Positions 35,786 to 44,743 of a DNA stretch of 51,640 nucleotides are shown piece by piece. The notes beneath the pieces are model-generated. The model made no database searches. It was not told where the DNA came from and saw nothing but the letters and a program-made list of their open reading frames with translations. Both the position numbers and the translations under genes were made by a program. How positions within the stretch are numbered: position 1 is the stretch's first letter; each line of letters begins with the position of its first letter. This stretch comes from Candidatus Acidiferrales bacterium (lineage in GTDB: Bacteria > Acidobacteriota > Terriglobia > Acidiferrales > UBA7541): positions 1-51,640 of the forward strand of contig JASHRC010000116.1 of assembly GCA_030037525.1 (NCBI GenBank), given 5' to 3'.

Positions 35786-36003
35786 ATGGCGGTCACCTCC
35801 GGTGTGATTCCACTAGAGAGCCTCGTCGCTGTAATCGGCAGCGGAACGATGGGAGCCGGTATCGCACAGGTACCAGGGCGCCTGTGATTCTCTATGATGC
35901 ACGGTCCGGTGCTGCATCGACTGCGATTCAAGGGACCCGCCAAAGCTTCCAGAAGCTGGCTTCCAAAGGCAGAATTTCCGGCGATTCGGCCCAGAGCGCG
36001 GGG
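35786..36003 (+). pseudogene. 3-hydroxyacyl-CoA dehydrogenase, frameshifted N-terminal remnant
   Basis: From ATG 35786 the frame reads an N-terminal dinucleotide motif VAVIGSGTMGAGIAQ typical of 3-hydroxyacyl-CoA dehydrogenases, then hits a stop near 35887. The continuation (APVILYDARSGAASTAIQGTRQSFQKLASKGRIS) is in another frame, the one that runs into the PQQ gene. At least one indel and a loss of most of the roughly 280-500 residues of such enzymes have occurred. It lies just before the PQQ gene. Confidence 0.7.
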
Positions 36004-36093
36004 GGTTCGCGCTGCATCCACGTGGGGAGACCTTCGCGGAGCACCCATCGTCATCGAGTGCGAGAAAGGAACGCCGGGGCAGAGAGGAATCAT

Positions 36094-38145
36094 ATGAAAA
36101 GAATCGTGGCAGTCGCATTTGTGGTCATGCTGGTGGCGGTCCCAGTGGTTGCCGCAACCCAATGGTCCACGGTTGGCGGCGATACGGGCAACACGCGTTA
36201 TTCTTCGCTCGCGCAGATCAACACGCAGAACGTCACGAAATTGGGCGCGGCGTGGGTGTCGGAGAAGGTCGGGCCGTCTCCCACGTACCGCGTGATGCCG
36301 GTAATCGATAACGGGCTGATGTTCCTGACGGCGCCGCCGCTCGTCTGTGCTGTCGACATCGCGACCGGGCGAATCGTGTGGCGTTATCGCACGGCCACTG
36401 GAGAAGGGGGCCAATTTGGTCCTCCGGGTTCACCGGCGCGAGAAGGTGTGGCAGTAGGCGAGGGCCTGGTGTTCGTGGGGCTGTCAGATACGAATCTCAT
36501 CGCGCTCCGCGAGAATACCGGAGAGCTTGTTTGGAAAGTATACCTCGGCGCTCCGTCGGGCGAAACGACTGGCGGCTTTTCTGGGGCGCCTCTCTATTCC
36601 GATGGACTGGTCTCCATAGGCACCAATGCGGATTTTGGATATCGCGGACAGATTGTCGCGGTTGATGCGAAGACCGGGCGCGAGGTTTGGCGGTGGTTCG
36701 CCATACCGGCGCCGGGAGAACCGGGATCCGAGACTTGGCCCAAGAACAACCATGCCTGGAAACACGGTGGCGGCGCCGTGTGGTTAGTTGGAACTTACGA
36801 TGCGGAACTCGGCCTGGACTTTTACGTGACCGGAAATGCTGTCCCGCAATACGGCGGTGAAAACCGGCCCGGCGACAACCTGTATACCGATTGCGTGGTC
36901 GCGCTGGACAGCAAGACGGGCAAGCTTCACTGGTACTATCAGCTGGTTCGGCACGACATCTGGGAGGCCGATATCGCTGAAGCGCCGGCGCTGTTCGATG
37001 CCCAGATCAATGGGCGATCCCGGAAGGCGATTGCAGCCATGCGCACCGATGGCTATCTCTTCATGCTCGATCGCGTCACCGGGAAGCCGCTGGGACGCAT
37101 TGAGGAGCGGCGCGTACCTGAAGATACCTTCCAGAAGACTGCGACCACACAACCCTATCCCGTGGGCGCCGATCACGTCTTGCCGGACTGCGATTACTGG
37201 AAAACGCAGTCGCTACCTGAGGGCTTCGAACTGGGCTGCTTTTTCACGGCCGCTTCGACAGAGAAGCCAAATGTTGTGGCTCCAGTCTACGGCATGCGCG
37301 GCACACCGATGGCGTTTGATCCACAGACACAGTTTTTCTATGTCACCGGCCAAGCGGGGCTGCAGTGGCTCCGAAGGGTCGAGGATCCGGACTTCTACAG
37401 CCTCAGCTTCAGCGAGCGTGTGCCTGGATTGAACAAATTGAGCTGGGGCGTCCTGGCGGCACTGGATAGTCGCACTGACAAGATCGTCTGGAAAAAGGAG
37501 ATCCCCGGCGGCTCCCTCGGGCGTCCGAGCGGCGCTCTCGCCACGGCGGGTGGCCTCGTGTTCCAGATGTTCGGCGACGGCAGCTTGCAAGCATATGACG
37601 CCAGCAACGGATCGCTCCTCTGGCAGTTTCAGACTGGCACTATCGGCGGCAGCGCACCGTTCAGCTTTGAAAGCGGAGGCGAGCAGTACATCGCCACCGT
37701 TGTCGGCGGCAACGTATGGGCGTTCAAATTGGGCGGAACGCTTCCGGCGCGTCCGGCTCCGCCAGTTCCGCCTGAGGTAGACTTTGTCGGACCGATCACG
37801 GATACGGCGAACATCGAGACCACAACGCTGATGCGAGACATGGGCCTCACAGGCTCGCACTACCTCAGCGACGAATACCAGTTCAATCCGTACCGCGCGC
37901 GAGTCAAAGCAGGCACGCGAGTCAGCTGGAGAAACAACGGCACACTGACTCACACGATTGTGGCTGTCGACGGCTCATGGACGACCGGCCCGCTCGAACC
38001 TCTCGACATTGGCACGGTCACCTTTGACAAACCAGGTACCTTCACCTACAGGTGCAAGGAGTACCCTTGGGTTTACGGCCAAATCATCGTCGAACCCGCC
38101 CCTGAGAAAGAAGGGCAGAACCAGTTGTCCAAGACCGGACCATAG
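36094..38145 (+). CDS. PQQ-dependent dehydrogenase with C-terminal cupredoxin-like domain
   Basis: The 683-residue exported quinoprotein starts at ATG 36094 with AGAGAGGA upstream and a clear signal peptide (MKRIVAVAFVVMLVAVPVVA). The frame is open back to 35725, but that part is the dehydrogenase remnant. Eight-bladed propeller repeats with Trp-docking motifs follow (AVDIATGRIVWRYR, ALDSKTGKLHWYYQ, AYDASNGSLLWQF). From about residue 575 a cupredoxin-like domain follows (TRVSWRNNGTLTHTIVAVDG ... FTYRCKEYPWVYGQI). The expected copper ligand after the Cys is Tyr, not His, so a type I copper site may be absent. It probably oxidises an alcohol or aldehyde in the periplasm. Confidence 0.87.
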   Translation: MKRIVAVAFVVMLVAVPVVAATQWSTVGGDTGNTRYSSLAQINTQNVTKLGAAWVSEKVGPSPTYRVMPVIDNGLMFLTAPPLVCAVDIATGRIVWRYRTATGEGGQFGPPGSPAREGVAVGEGLVFVGLSDTNLIALRENTGELVWKVYLGAPSGETTGGFSGAPLYSDGLVSIGTNADFGYRGQIVAVDAKTGREVWRWFAIPAPGEPGSETWPKNNHAWKHGGGAVWLVGTYDAELGLDFYVTGNAVPQYGGENRPGDNLYTDCVVALDSKTGKLHWYYQLVRHDIWEADIAEAPALFDAQINGRSRKAIAAMRTDGYLFMLDRVTGKPLGRIEERRVPEDTFQKTATTQPYPVGADHVLPDCDYWKTQSLPEGFELGCFFTAASTEKPNVVAPVYGMRGTPMAFDPQTQFFYVTGQAGLQWLRRVEDPDFYSLSFSERVPGLNKLSWGVLAALDSRTDKIVWKKEIPGGSLGRPSGALATAGGLVFQMFGDGSLQAYDASNGSLLWQFQTGTIGGSAPFSFESGGEQYIATVVGGNVWAFKLGGTLPARPAPPVPPEVDFVGPITDTANIETTTLMRDMGLTGSHYLSDEYQFNPYRARVKAGTRVSWRNNGTLTHTIVAVDGSWTTGPLEPLDIGTVTFDKPGTFTYRCKEYPWVYGQIIVEPAPEKEGQNQLSKTGP

Positions 38146-38897
38146 CTCAATTGAGGCTCGATCGCGTTCGTGCCTCTCGCGTGATGCATGTGAACCCAAT
38201 TTACAAAAAGGGGGGGCACACTCAATTTTTTTGATTGATTGGTCTGCCTCCTAATGCTTCCGGGAAGCAGATCCCTTTTGATTGTGTACTTCTCGTTCGG
38301 ACGCAAGTTGATGTCCGCCACAAAATCCTTGTATCCGGGGAGCGCGATCTTGACCTGATGTTTTCCCGGAGCCACCAACATGGCTCTTCCCAATCCTCCA
38401 AACTCGTGAACGTATCCGACGAATGCGTTGTCCAGAAATACCGCCGCTCGCTCGGGAGTCACCTTCAGCTTCACTTCTGCATTCACTGATGAGAATTGGG
38501 CGGCTGGATCTCGCTCCATCTTGATTGCCAGTGTGACTTCCTTGCCCGGTTCGACCACAATCTTCTGTATGAAATCCTTATAGCCAGTTTGGCGCACGGT
38601 AATTTCGTGCTCCCCTGGTAAAAGCACAACCTTCTTGTCTCCCTGGAGCTCGTTCACGAAACCTACGTATTCGCCGTCGATCCAGGCTCCGGCATTCTTC
38701 TCGGCCTTCGTTGCTGGAGCGAACGTGACTTGATCCATGATTGTGTTCTGATCTTGCGCCTCAGGCATCCCACATAAGGTTAGAGAAAAAAGAACAGCGA
38801 GAACAAACGTGAATGCGAGCTGTCGGCGTCGGTTCGCACATAGATGTTGCCCTCCTGGCCTGCTTTTGTTTTGCCTTGCTTTCTCCTTTTCTTTCAT
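38073..38897 (-). CDS. exported protein with two PEGA domains
   Basis: The product is up to 274 residues from ATG 38897 (an upstream start at 38912 is possible). A long n-region and hydrophobic core (LAFTFVLAVLFSLTLCG) form a signal peptide. Two PEGA-type repeats follow: GAWIDGEYVGFVNELQGDKKVVLLPGEHEITVRQTGYKDF, and later AVFLDNAFVGYVHEFGG...LVAPGKHQVKIALPGYKDF. PEGA domains occur on surface or periplasmic proteins. The last 50 residues look non-native and overlap the PQQ gene antisense by 73 bp; homopolymer runs (GGGGGGG and TTTTTTT near 38207-38232) suggest an indel before the true stop. Confidence 0.75.
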   Translation of the reverse strand: MKEKEKARQNKSRPGGQHLCANRRRQLAFTFVLAVLFSLTLCGMPEAQDQNTIMDQVTFAPATKAEKNAGAWIDGEYVGFVNELQGDKKVVLLPGEHEITVRQTGYKDFIQKIVVEPGKEVTLAIKMERDPAAQFSSVNAEVKLKVTPERAAVFLDNAFVGYVHEFGGLGRAMLVAPGKHQVKIALPGYKDFVADINLRPNEKYTIKRDLLPGSIRRQTNQSKKLSVPPLFVNWVHMHHARGTNAIEPQLSYGPVLDNWFCPSFSGAGSTMIWP

Positions 38898-39089
38898 CGC
38901 CTCCGTCGGCACTAGGCGATCGGTTTTCTCCAGAACGGGATTGTGTTCCTCATGGATTTCTTTCTCCCGTTTTAGCCCTTACAGCCGAAAACGCTCTTAT
39001 GTAGCTCATGTGTGGTAGGCGTGCCTTTTTTTCTCTGGCTCGCTTTCTTCTCCTTTCAGATCGCTGAGGAAACTTCTAGACCAGGTTTT

Positions 39090-40121
39090 TCACCGTGCGC
39101 TCGGATTCGCCTCGGTTGACAGGCACACTCGCGCCTGTTGACGATCAAAAGAGGAACCGCTAAACACGAGTACCTGTTTGGTTCGGATCTCTTTCTCTGC
39201 AACCTTTGTGTAAGCCTCGACAGCTTTCTCAAATGGATTGGTTTCGGGTTGCGAAGCGTGCAGAAAGCCGTCCTGGAAACCTTCCCGCAAACGGTTCATG
39301 ATGTCAGCGATTTCAGGGCCAGTGAGCTTCTGTGTGTCGACTCCAATCAGATGCAGTTGGCTATGGTAGAAATCAGTCAAATTAACAGCAACGTTTGCAT
39401 CGGGGCCGGCCGTGTTGGCAATGGCAATCTGTCTTCCTCCGACCCGTAGCGAACGAAGGCAGGAGCTAAACAAGTTTGCGCCAACCGTGTCGAGCACAAT
39501 ATCGACCCCCTTGCCAGCTGTCGCTTTCTGCACGGCGCTCACAAGGTCTGTTTCTTTAAGATTTACGAAGAGATCTGCATCCTGCGCGCTTTCTGTCATG
39601 TCGGCTGCCAGCACAGAGGCGCCCTTCCAGTGAGCAATTTGGGTCGCGGCGCTACCCACTGCCCCACCGGCGCCCGTGATGAGAATTCGCTCGCCCTTCT
39701 GCAGGCGTCCTGCTTCCACAAGGGACTGCCAAGCAGCCAGATAAGGCACGCCTACCACCGCTGCCTGCTCCATGCTCAAACTTTCTGGCTTCTCCGCCAG
39801 CCACGAGGAAGGCATGGCAACAAACTCAGCATGGGCGCCAGGGCGCATAACCCCAAAGCCGGCACCTGTACCCCATACGTGTTTCCCGGTCCATGCTCCA
39901 CCGTCGACCACGACTCCCGCGAAGTCACGTCCTGGGGTCATCGGGAGTTTAGAGTGGAAACGTCCAGCAACTGTGCCAACATCTGATGGATTGATGCTCG
40001 ATGCCTTGATCTGTACCAACACATCACCTTTTTCCAATGCAGGGAGCGGCAAGTCCTGAATGCTTAGGACAGAGGGCGAACCGTACGTTTCAAACCGAAG
40101 CGCTTTCATATTCTTATTCAT
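39090..40121 (-). CDS. zinc-independent MDR-family NADPH:quinone oxidoreductase-like protein
   Basis: The 343-residue medium-chain reductase starts at ATG 40121 (ATG 40109 is also possible). The GroES-like half has IKASSINPSDVGTVAGRF and PGRDFAGVV; the Rossmann half has ILITGAGGAVGSAATQIAHWKGASVLAAD. Zinc ligands of alcohol dehydrogenases are absent. The family reduces quinones or activated double bonds with NADPH. It stands alone between the PEGA gene and the secretion cluster. Confidence 0.87.
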   Translation of the reverse strand: MNKNMKALRFETYGSPSVLSIQDLPLPALEKGDVLVQIKASSINPSDVGTVAGRFHSKLPMTPGRDFAGVVVDGGAWTGKHVWGTGAGFGVMRPGAHAEFVAMPSSWLAEKPESLSMEQAAVVGVPYLAAWQSLVEAGRLQKGERILITGAGGAVGSAATQIAHWKGASVLAADMTESAQDADLFVNLKETDLVSAVQKATAGKGVDIVLDTVGANLFSSCLRSLRVGGRQIAIANTAGPDANVAVNLTDFYHSQLHLIGVDTQKLTGPEIADIMNRLREGFQDGFLHASQPETNPFEKAVEAYTKVAEKEIRTKQVLVFSGSSFDRQQARVCLSTEANPSAR

Positions 40122-40334
40122 TTTCAGTGATCTTTCTAAAACGGTCCCGTCCTAGACCGTCATCGGAGCTTGCCCCATCTTTCGGTCAGCGTGCTTGCGG
40201 CGCTGATAGCCTCGCGGCCTTGAATTCGAGAGCTGGGCCCTTATGCAGCATTCGTCGCGCAGCAGTGCCCTATCAGTGTGAACTTTACGATTCCCTGAGC
40301 AATTGGGGATTTACTTGAGATTGAGATCCGGCTC

Positions 40335-40916
40335 TCAGACTTCCACGCGCTCAAGCTCAAGCCGCGCAATCCATGGCCAATTCACAAATGGCCTCAGCTC
40401 GAACCTGCCAAAGTCTGTCCGCAGCCAACTTTTCGCGCGCATCAATAGCATCGCTTCCTGCTGATTATAGTACTGGCTGAACGAAATTAGGAGCGTACCT
40501 TCCGACCGCCACCTGGACGAGCCCGCGTCGAGGTGGCCGATCTCGGCAGCCCGCACCACTACCAAGAACCAGTCGGGTTGTTGTGGATCTCGCAGGATGC
40601 GCTTGAATCGTACTTTGTTCTGCCCGTTCCACACGGATGGCTCAGCACATTCAAACACGGTATTGATCATTGCGAACGGCCGGAGTGGATCGAAGTCTTC
40701 AACTCCGCTGAATCGCACGTGACCGGCGATCTTGGGTCGCGTCCTCATTGTTCCATTCACGGGGACACCTGTCGTGTTGAAGTACGCCGGCCGCACTCTC
40801 TGATCGTTCTCGTCCTTCCCAAAGCGACGCTGCCAAACACTTCCAAATCCGGTGACTGTAACCAGCATTATCGCCATGTACCCTTCACGGGAGCTGCGGC
40901 GTTTTTGTGAGACCAA
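40335..40916 (-). CDS. hypothetical protein at the end of the secretion cluster
   Basis: The 193-residue frame starts with TTG 40916; ATG 40877 gives 180 residues beginning at a short hydrophobic stretch (MAIMLVTVTGFGSVW). I do not recognise the family. It has many Arg/Trp residues, no Walker motif and one possible membrane anchor. It follows the VirB9-like gene by 14 nt on the same strand, so it belongs to that operon and may be an accessory of the channel. Confidence 0.6.
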   Translation of the reverse strand: MVSQKRRSSREGYMAIMLVTVTGFGSVWQRRFGKDENDQRVRPAYFNTTGVPVNGTMRTRPKIAGHVRFSGVEDFDPLRPFAMINTVFECAEPSVWNGQNKVRFKRILRDPQQPDWFLVVVRAAEIGHLDAGSSRWRSEGTLLISFSQYYNQQEAMLLMRAKSWLRTDFGRFELRPFVNWPWIARLELERVEV

Positions 40917-40930
40917 TAGGTTGCGACATC

Positions 40931-41779
40931 TTACAGCACCAGTGTTGCGGTAACCGGCCCCTCCGGGCTTGCGAGGAAGCTCAGCTGCAGCACTTTCGGT
41001 CCTAACTGCATCGCCGGCAGCTTGACGGTAACGATGCCTGTCGTTTCTTGGCCTGGCTCAATTCGCGACGTGCGCATCTCGCTTTTTGCGATCTCAAGCG
41101 GGATTTCACCCATGGATCTCAGCCGCTCTGCCTCCTTAGGAGTCAGCTGGGAGTTCGCAAGTTCGTAAAGCGACTCGCGATAACGGGGAGCTCTGAGGGC
41201 TACTGCCTGTGGCGAGCCGGGCACGTATGTGTTGTTAGTTTCATTCCGAATCGTATACAGAATAAGGACCTCTCCGTTGCGCTCCAGTGAATCCGTCAGA
41301 TAAATTGCGACTTCGTTTGTCTCTGGAACAGGTCCGCGCATGCGAACTGGCCTAGCCTGGAGCAACAGTTTCGCCGAGATTGGATCGGGTGCAGCACTTG
41401 CCTGCCTGTTTGCTGCGACGACGTCCGGGGGATCGGGAGCGGGTTGATCGATCGCAAAGACCATCGCGGGCACCGCGCCCGCAGGATCGAGCTCGTAGTT
41501 GAAACGCCCTGATGGAGTCCACACGAACAGATTGGTTGCACTGTTTGGTTCCGTGGGTTCGATGAAGACTTTGTTTTCGCGCCATTCCACCTTGAAGGCC
41601 GAACTGCCCACGGCGACGGTGCTTACCTGCTCGCTCATTTCGAGAACCGTCAGATGGTTAAGAGAAGTCTGAACATGGATGATTTCTTGCTGGTTCGGCT
41701 TCTCAACTAGCACTTTTTGGCTCCACGTTGGCCAGCTGAGTGCTGCAACAGCAATGCTGGAAATCCAAAACCTCCTCAC
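40931..41779 (-). CDS. trbG: VirB9/TrbG/CagX-family type IV secretion protein
   Basis: The 282-residue product has an N-terminal signal peptide (MRRFWISSIAVAALSWPTWS). The N-terminal half includes HLTVLEMSEQVSTVAVGSSAFKVEW and FVWTPSGRFNYEL, the layout of VirB9/TrbG outer-membrane-complex proteins; a Pro-rich linker and a C-terminal beta domain follow. It would form the outer ring with the VirB10-like protein encoded at the right edge. A gap of 154 bp separates it from the VirB8 gene. Confidence 0.75.
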   Translation of the reverse strand: MRRFWISSIAVAALSWPTWSQKVLVEKPNQQEIIHVQTSLNHLTVLEMSEQVSTVAVGSSAFKVEWRENKVFIEPTEPNSATNLFVWTPSGRFNYELDPAGAVPAMVFAIDQPAPDPPDVVAANRQASAAPDPISAKLLLQARPVRMRGPVPETNEVAIYLTDSLERNGEVLILYTIRNETNNTYVPGSPQAVALRAPRYRESLYELANSQLTPKEAERLRSMGEIPLEIAKSEMRTSRIEPGQETTGIVTVKLPAMQLGPKVLQLSFLASPEGPVTATLVL

Positions 41780-41933
41780 GTCTCCTCCTTCTTTAAAGGA
41801 CCGCTAGCCAGAGCTTGTTACCCAGTCTTCGGAAGTGCCCATTCGCCGCGAGCTGCGGTTCCCTACAGACCACTCCGACACTATCGCTCCTGCCGTTGCC
41901 TCGTTTGCCGTGCGATAATGAACGCACAGCCGT

Positions 41934-42689
41934 TCAGTGTCTGTCCCGGTCGAGATCACTCCTTTGAAGTAGGCCAGTTTCCCGGTCACCTACCATCTGC
42001 TGTTCGCCATACTCGGCGACTAACAGTCCACTCGGGTTCACCTCCGAACGAGTTGTTTCCACCAAGCGAACGTTAAATCGACTGACGATTTGATCTATCG
42101 CTTCCGTCCCGTTTCTTACGCGATGAACTTCCTTGACTCCAAAAACCGTGTATGTCCATGGCGTCCCCTTCACGTGTTCCATCGACCGAATCTCAAAGTC
42201 AGAAATGATGCACTCGTTCTTGATCTTTCCAACGGTGTTCTCCTCGCGAAGGTTGTTCATCGAAAAGGCCCGAAGGTTTGCGGTCATCATGTTCAGAGCC
42301 TCGGCTATATTCCTATCCGCTGAGTCCGGAGTATAGACGAGATAACGAAGCAGAAAGTGGCGCACGATGGCTCTGCCTTCCAAATCGGTCGGCGCGGCAG
42401 CTCGGGACGCACTAGTGGAAGCATTCGCCGCGAGACGAAACACGCCTATGCTCAGTGGATGTGGACCGCTGACAACGGAAGCGTTTCCATCCTTGTCCAC
42501 CCGAATCACTGTTGGTGCTTGAAGGCGGACGCAGATGGCGAACACCAAAGATATTAGAGCAAGGATGCCAAAGATCGTGGCTAGCCACATGGCACGATTC
42601 GCGTAGGCGCGGAGGAGGCCGTCGTGTTCGTAATATTTCGTGTAGCTCGCCAGCTCAGGAGGATCTCGGAGTGTGTTGGCCTTTGCCAA
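41934..42689 (-). CDS. trbF: VirB8/TrbF-family inner membrane protein
   Basis: The 251-residue product has a short cytoplasmic N-terminus, one membrane segment (MWLATIFGILALISLVFAICVRL, about residues 34-56) and a periplasmic NTF2-like domain containing VIRVDKDG and RHFLLRYLVYTPDS. This is the VirB8/TrbF plan. It starts 3 nt after the TrbL stop, so it is translated as part of the same operon. Confidence 0.82.
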   Translation of the reverse strand: MAKANTLRDPPELASYTKYYEHDGLLRAYANRAMWLATIFGILALISLVFAICVRLQAPTVIRVDKDGNASVVSGPHPLSIGVFRLAANASTSASRAAAPTDLEGRAIVRHFLLRYLVYTPDSADRNIAEALNMMTANLRAFSMNNLREENTVGKIKNECIISDFEIRSMEHVKGTPWTYTVFGVKEVHRVRNGTEAIDQIVSRFNVRLVETTRSEVNPSGLLVAEYGEQQMVGDRETGLLQRSDLDRDRH

Positions 42690-42692
42690 GTG

Positions 42693-43907
42693 CTATTCCT
42701 TTCCGCTCATGCCTCGATAGGCAGACTCGACGGAATATCTGCCTCGAATCCACTTTTTTGGGCTCAAACTGCTTGACGAATGCCGCACTGATGCTGACGA
42801 AGGCTGTGATGTCGTGAAAGGAGGGGAATTTTCTTTTTCGCCGCTAGGCTCTCTATCACTCGTCCCACTAAGGGTAGCTGCGAGCATTGGCGTTGGTGGC
42901 ATGGACTCAAACCCGACTGTAACCGGCTCTGACACATCTGATACGCCCGTTGGTGCTGGGCCGGACGACGCGTCGGGGCGTTGGGGAGGAGGGGGTGGTG
43001 GTGGTCCGTCACCAGCGGATCGAGCAACCAGCGCGCCTTCACCAACTCCGGCAAATGATGCAGTAGCCAGACTGGCGAGGGCACCAGCTGCGGCGCTCGC
43101 CGTGCTAACGAGCGTCAGCATTGTGCTACCTACGTCACCACGAACAATCCTGCTTGCAATGAACGGGATCAGTGCAATTGAAAATGAGAAAATGCTCGCC
43201 GTCAGTGCCAGAAGGATCATTTGACTTGAGCCAACGAAACTGTTCAGGATACCGTTTGCGCCGAGCACCGCGTCAATGCTGGACAGGTTCACAGCGGACA
43301 TGAGGACCTGGATGATCGCGTAAATTAGTCCCCAAGTGTGGAAGGTCATAAGGTTGATAAGGTAGGTCCGCGATAGCTGGCCGAGCCCGCGGGTCGGCAG
43401 CAAGGCAAGAACAAGAGGCCCAGTTACGTACAGCACCGAGCCGTACATGGCGTAAAAGACAGTGAAGATCAGATAGCACACAGGAAAGATGACGAACGCG
43501 CCCAGGATTAGCCACAGACTGATCACCCCCGAAGCGAGACCAGTTACGAGATTCCAAAGGGACGTGTTTCCGTTCGATTGCCAATATTGCGACAGCTGGT
43601 TCATCCAGTTTGCGAATACATCCCCAACGCCCGTTGAGTTGTGAATGAAATCGGCGGCAGAATTGAACATGCCATTGACATCGCGAAATACGGCTCCGTA
43701 ATTTGCGAAGACAAGCCCCAGCATCAGATACTTGATTCCCGAAATGGCCAGCATTCGCACATCGCCGCCGGCCGCGAACGCTTGGTACGCGCTGTAAAGA
43801 AAACTAAGGAGAAGGACGGTTCCCGCGAGCCCCAGAACCGCGCCGGTGACGTTCGCTGCGTCGATCCCGCTGAGAGCTGTCTGGAGGAGTTGCTCGAAGT
43901 AAAACAC
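42693..43907 (-). CDS. trbL: TrbL/VirB6-family polytopic membrane protein
   Basis: The 404-residue product starts at GTG 43907 with a GAGG site upstream. At least six hydrophobic segments lie between residues 20 and 285 (for example VTGAVLGLAGTVLLLSFLYS, MLGLVFANYGAVF, VISLWLILGAFVIFPVCYLIF), followed by an Ala-rich stretch and a Pro/Ser-rich cytoplasmic or periplasmic tail (six consecutive prolines). This fits TrbL/VirB6. It starts 3 nt after the TrbJ-like gene stop. Confidence 0.82.
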   Translation of the reverse strand: MFYFEQLLQTALSGIDAANVTGAVLGLAGTVLLLSFLYSAYQAFAAGGDVRMLAISGIKYLMLGLVFANYGAVFRDVNGMFNSAADFIHNSTGVGDVFANWMNQLSQYWQSNGNTSLWNLVTGLASGVISLWLILGAFVIFPVCYLIFTVFYAMYGSVLYVTGPLVLALLPTRGLGQLSRTYLINLMTFHTWGLIYAIIQVLMSAVNLSSIDAVLGANGILNSFVGSSQMILLALTASIFSFSIALIPFIASRIVRGDVGSTMLTLVSTASAAAGALASLATASFAGVGEGALVARSAGDGPPPPPPPQRPDASSGPAPTGVSDVSEPVTVGFESMPPTPMLAATLSGTSDREPSGEKENSPPFTTSQPSSASVRHSSSSLSPKKWIRGRYSVESAYRGMSGKE

Positions 43908-43910
43908 CGC

Positions 43911-44729
43911 CTACTGCCTCTTCAGAAGGTTATAAATCTGCTGCTGTACTGCCGCCGTATTCGCCGCACCGCTCTTGATGTTTGCGCTGGCATCGGCCAG
44001 ATCAACAGCGCGTACCCGCATTAAATCTGCCGTGGCTGCCTGGGTATAGGCGTTGGCACGCACAAGCCACGCATCGGCCTGCGCTTCGATGATCGGAGCA
44101 CTGCCCGGTGCCGCAGCCTGAATATTCCGGTTGATCTGGTCTGCTGCCTGGAGTTCGAGCTCGGAGAGAGCGTCGATTTCAATTGCTCGTTTCATTGTAG
44201 CTTCGGCCGCGGCGTCTGTCATATCGACCATGTCTCGCGTTTGAGGCGAAGCTCCTGTGGCGTCTGGAACCGTCCCGTAGACCGCTGCATAGTCACCACT
44301 CGTTTGGGCGATCTGATTCGGATCGCGGGATAGCAAGTTCTGCTCGAATTGCCGTGTTGCCGGCAGGGTGGCGCTGTTCACCGGTATCCGCATCACGCCT
44401 TCAATCTGCGTGAATATTCCCTGCAAGCTCCCTACCAGAGCGCGGGCCTGATTGATGAAACTCTCGGGCCAAACAACCGTCCGCTCAAAATTCGAGATTC
44501 CTTGCTCGATCAACACGATTCGGTTCAGGCCTCCACCAATCACGCCGCTTAACGTGCTGCTAATCGTGCTCAGGCCAGCGGTCATGATTGCGCAGCAAGG
44601 ATCGAGGAACTGACTTCTCACTGGCTCTGGTGCGGCCAGAGCGAGCACTACCAATAGAACCAACGTGCGGCTTTTGTGCCCGCAAACCCATCGCGAGCCG
44701 CGCTTCAAACTCTCGCCAACTTTTAGCAT
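43911..44729 (-). CDS. TrbJ/VirB5-like protein, first copy
   Basis: The 272-residue product has a signal peptide (LVLLVVLALAAPEPVRS) and a long helical, Ala-rich body with SFINQARALVGSLQGIFTQIEG, ending QQIYNLLKRQ. This resembles TrbJ/VirB5 pilus-tip or assembly proteins. It is a tandem paralogue of the next gene upstream, sharing the alignment FINQARAL / LINQAKAL and the C-terminal NLLKR. Confidence 0.7.
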   Translation of the reverse strand: MLKVGESLKRGSRWVCGHKSRTLVLLVVLALAAPEPVRSQFLDPCCAIMTAGLSTISSTLSGVIGGGLNRIVLIEQGISNFERTVVWPESFINQARALVGSLQGIFTQIEGVMRIPVNSATLPATRQFEQNLLSRDPNQIAQTSGDYAAVYGTVPDATGASPQTRDMVDMTDAAAEATMKRAIEIDALSELELQAADQINRNIQAAAPGSAPIIEAQADAWLVRANAYTQAATADLMRVRAVDLADASANIKSGAANTAAVQQQIYNLLKRQ

Positions 44730-44743
44730 GGCCGTTCTCCGTT

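Noticed and set aside
35725-36093. N-terminal extension of the PQQ gene to 35725
   Set aside because: The extension overlaps a dehydrogenase remnant; a ribosome site and signal peptide fix the start at 36094.
38207-38240. Inverted repeat TCAAT-T(n)-ATTGA as a bidirectional terminator between the PQQ and PEGA genes
   Set aside because: The stem is short and A/T only; the adjacent homopolymers make the exact sequence doubtful.
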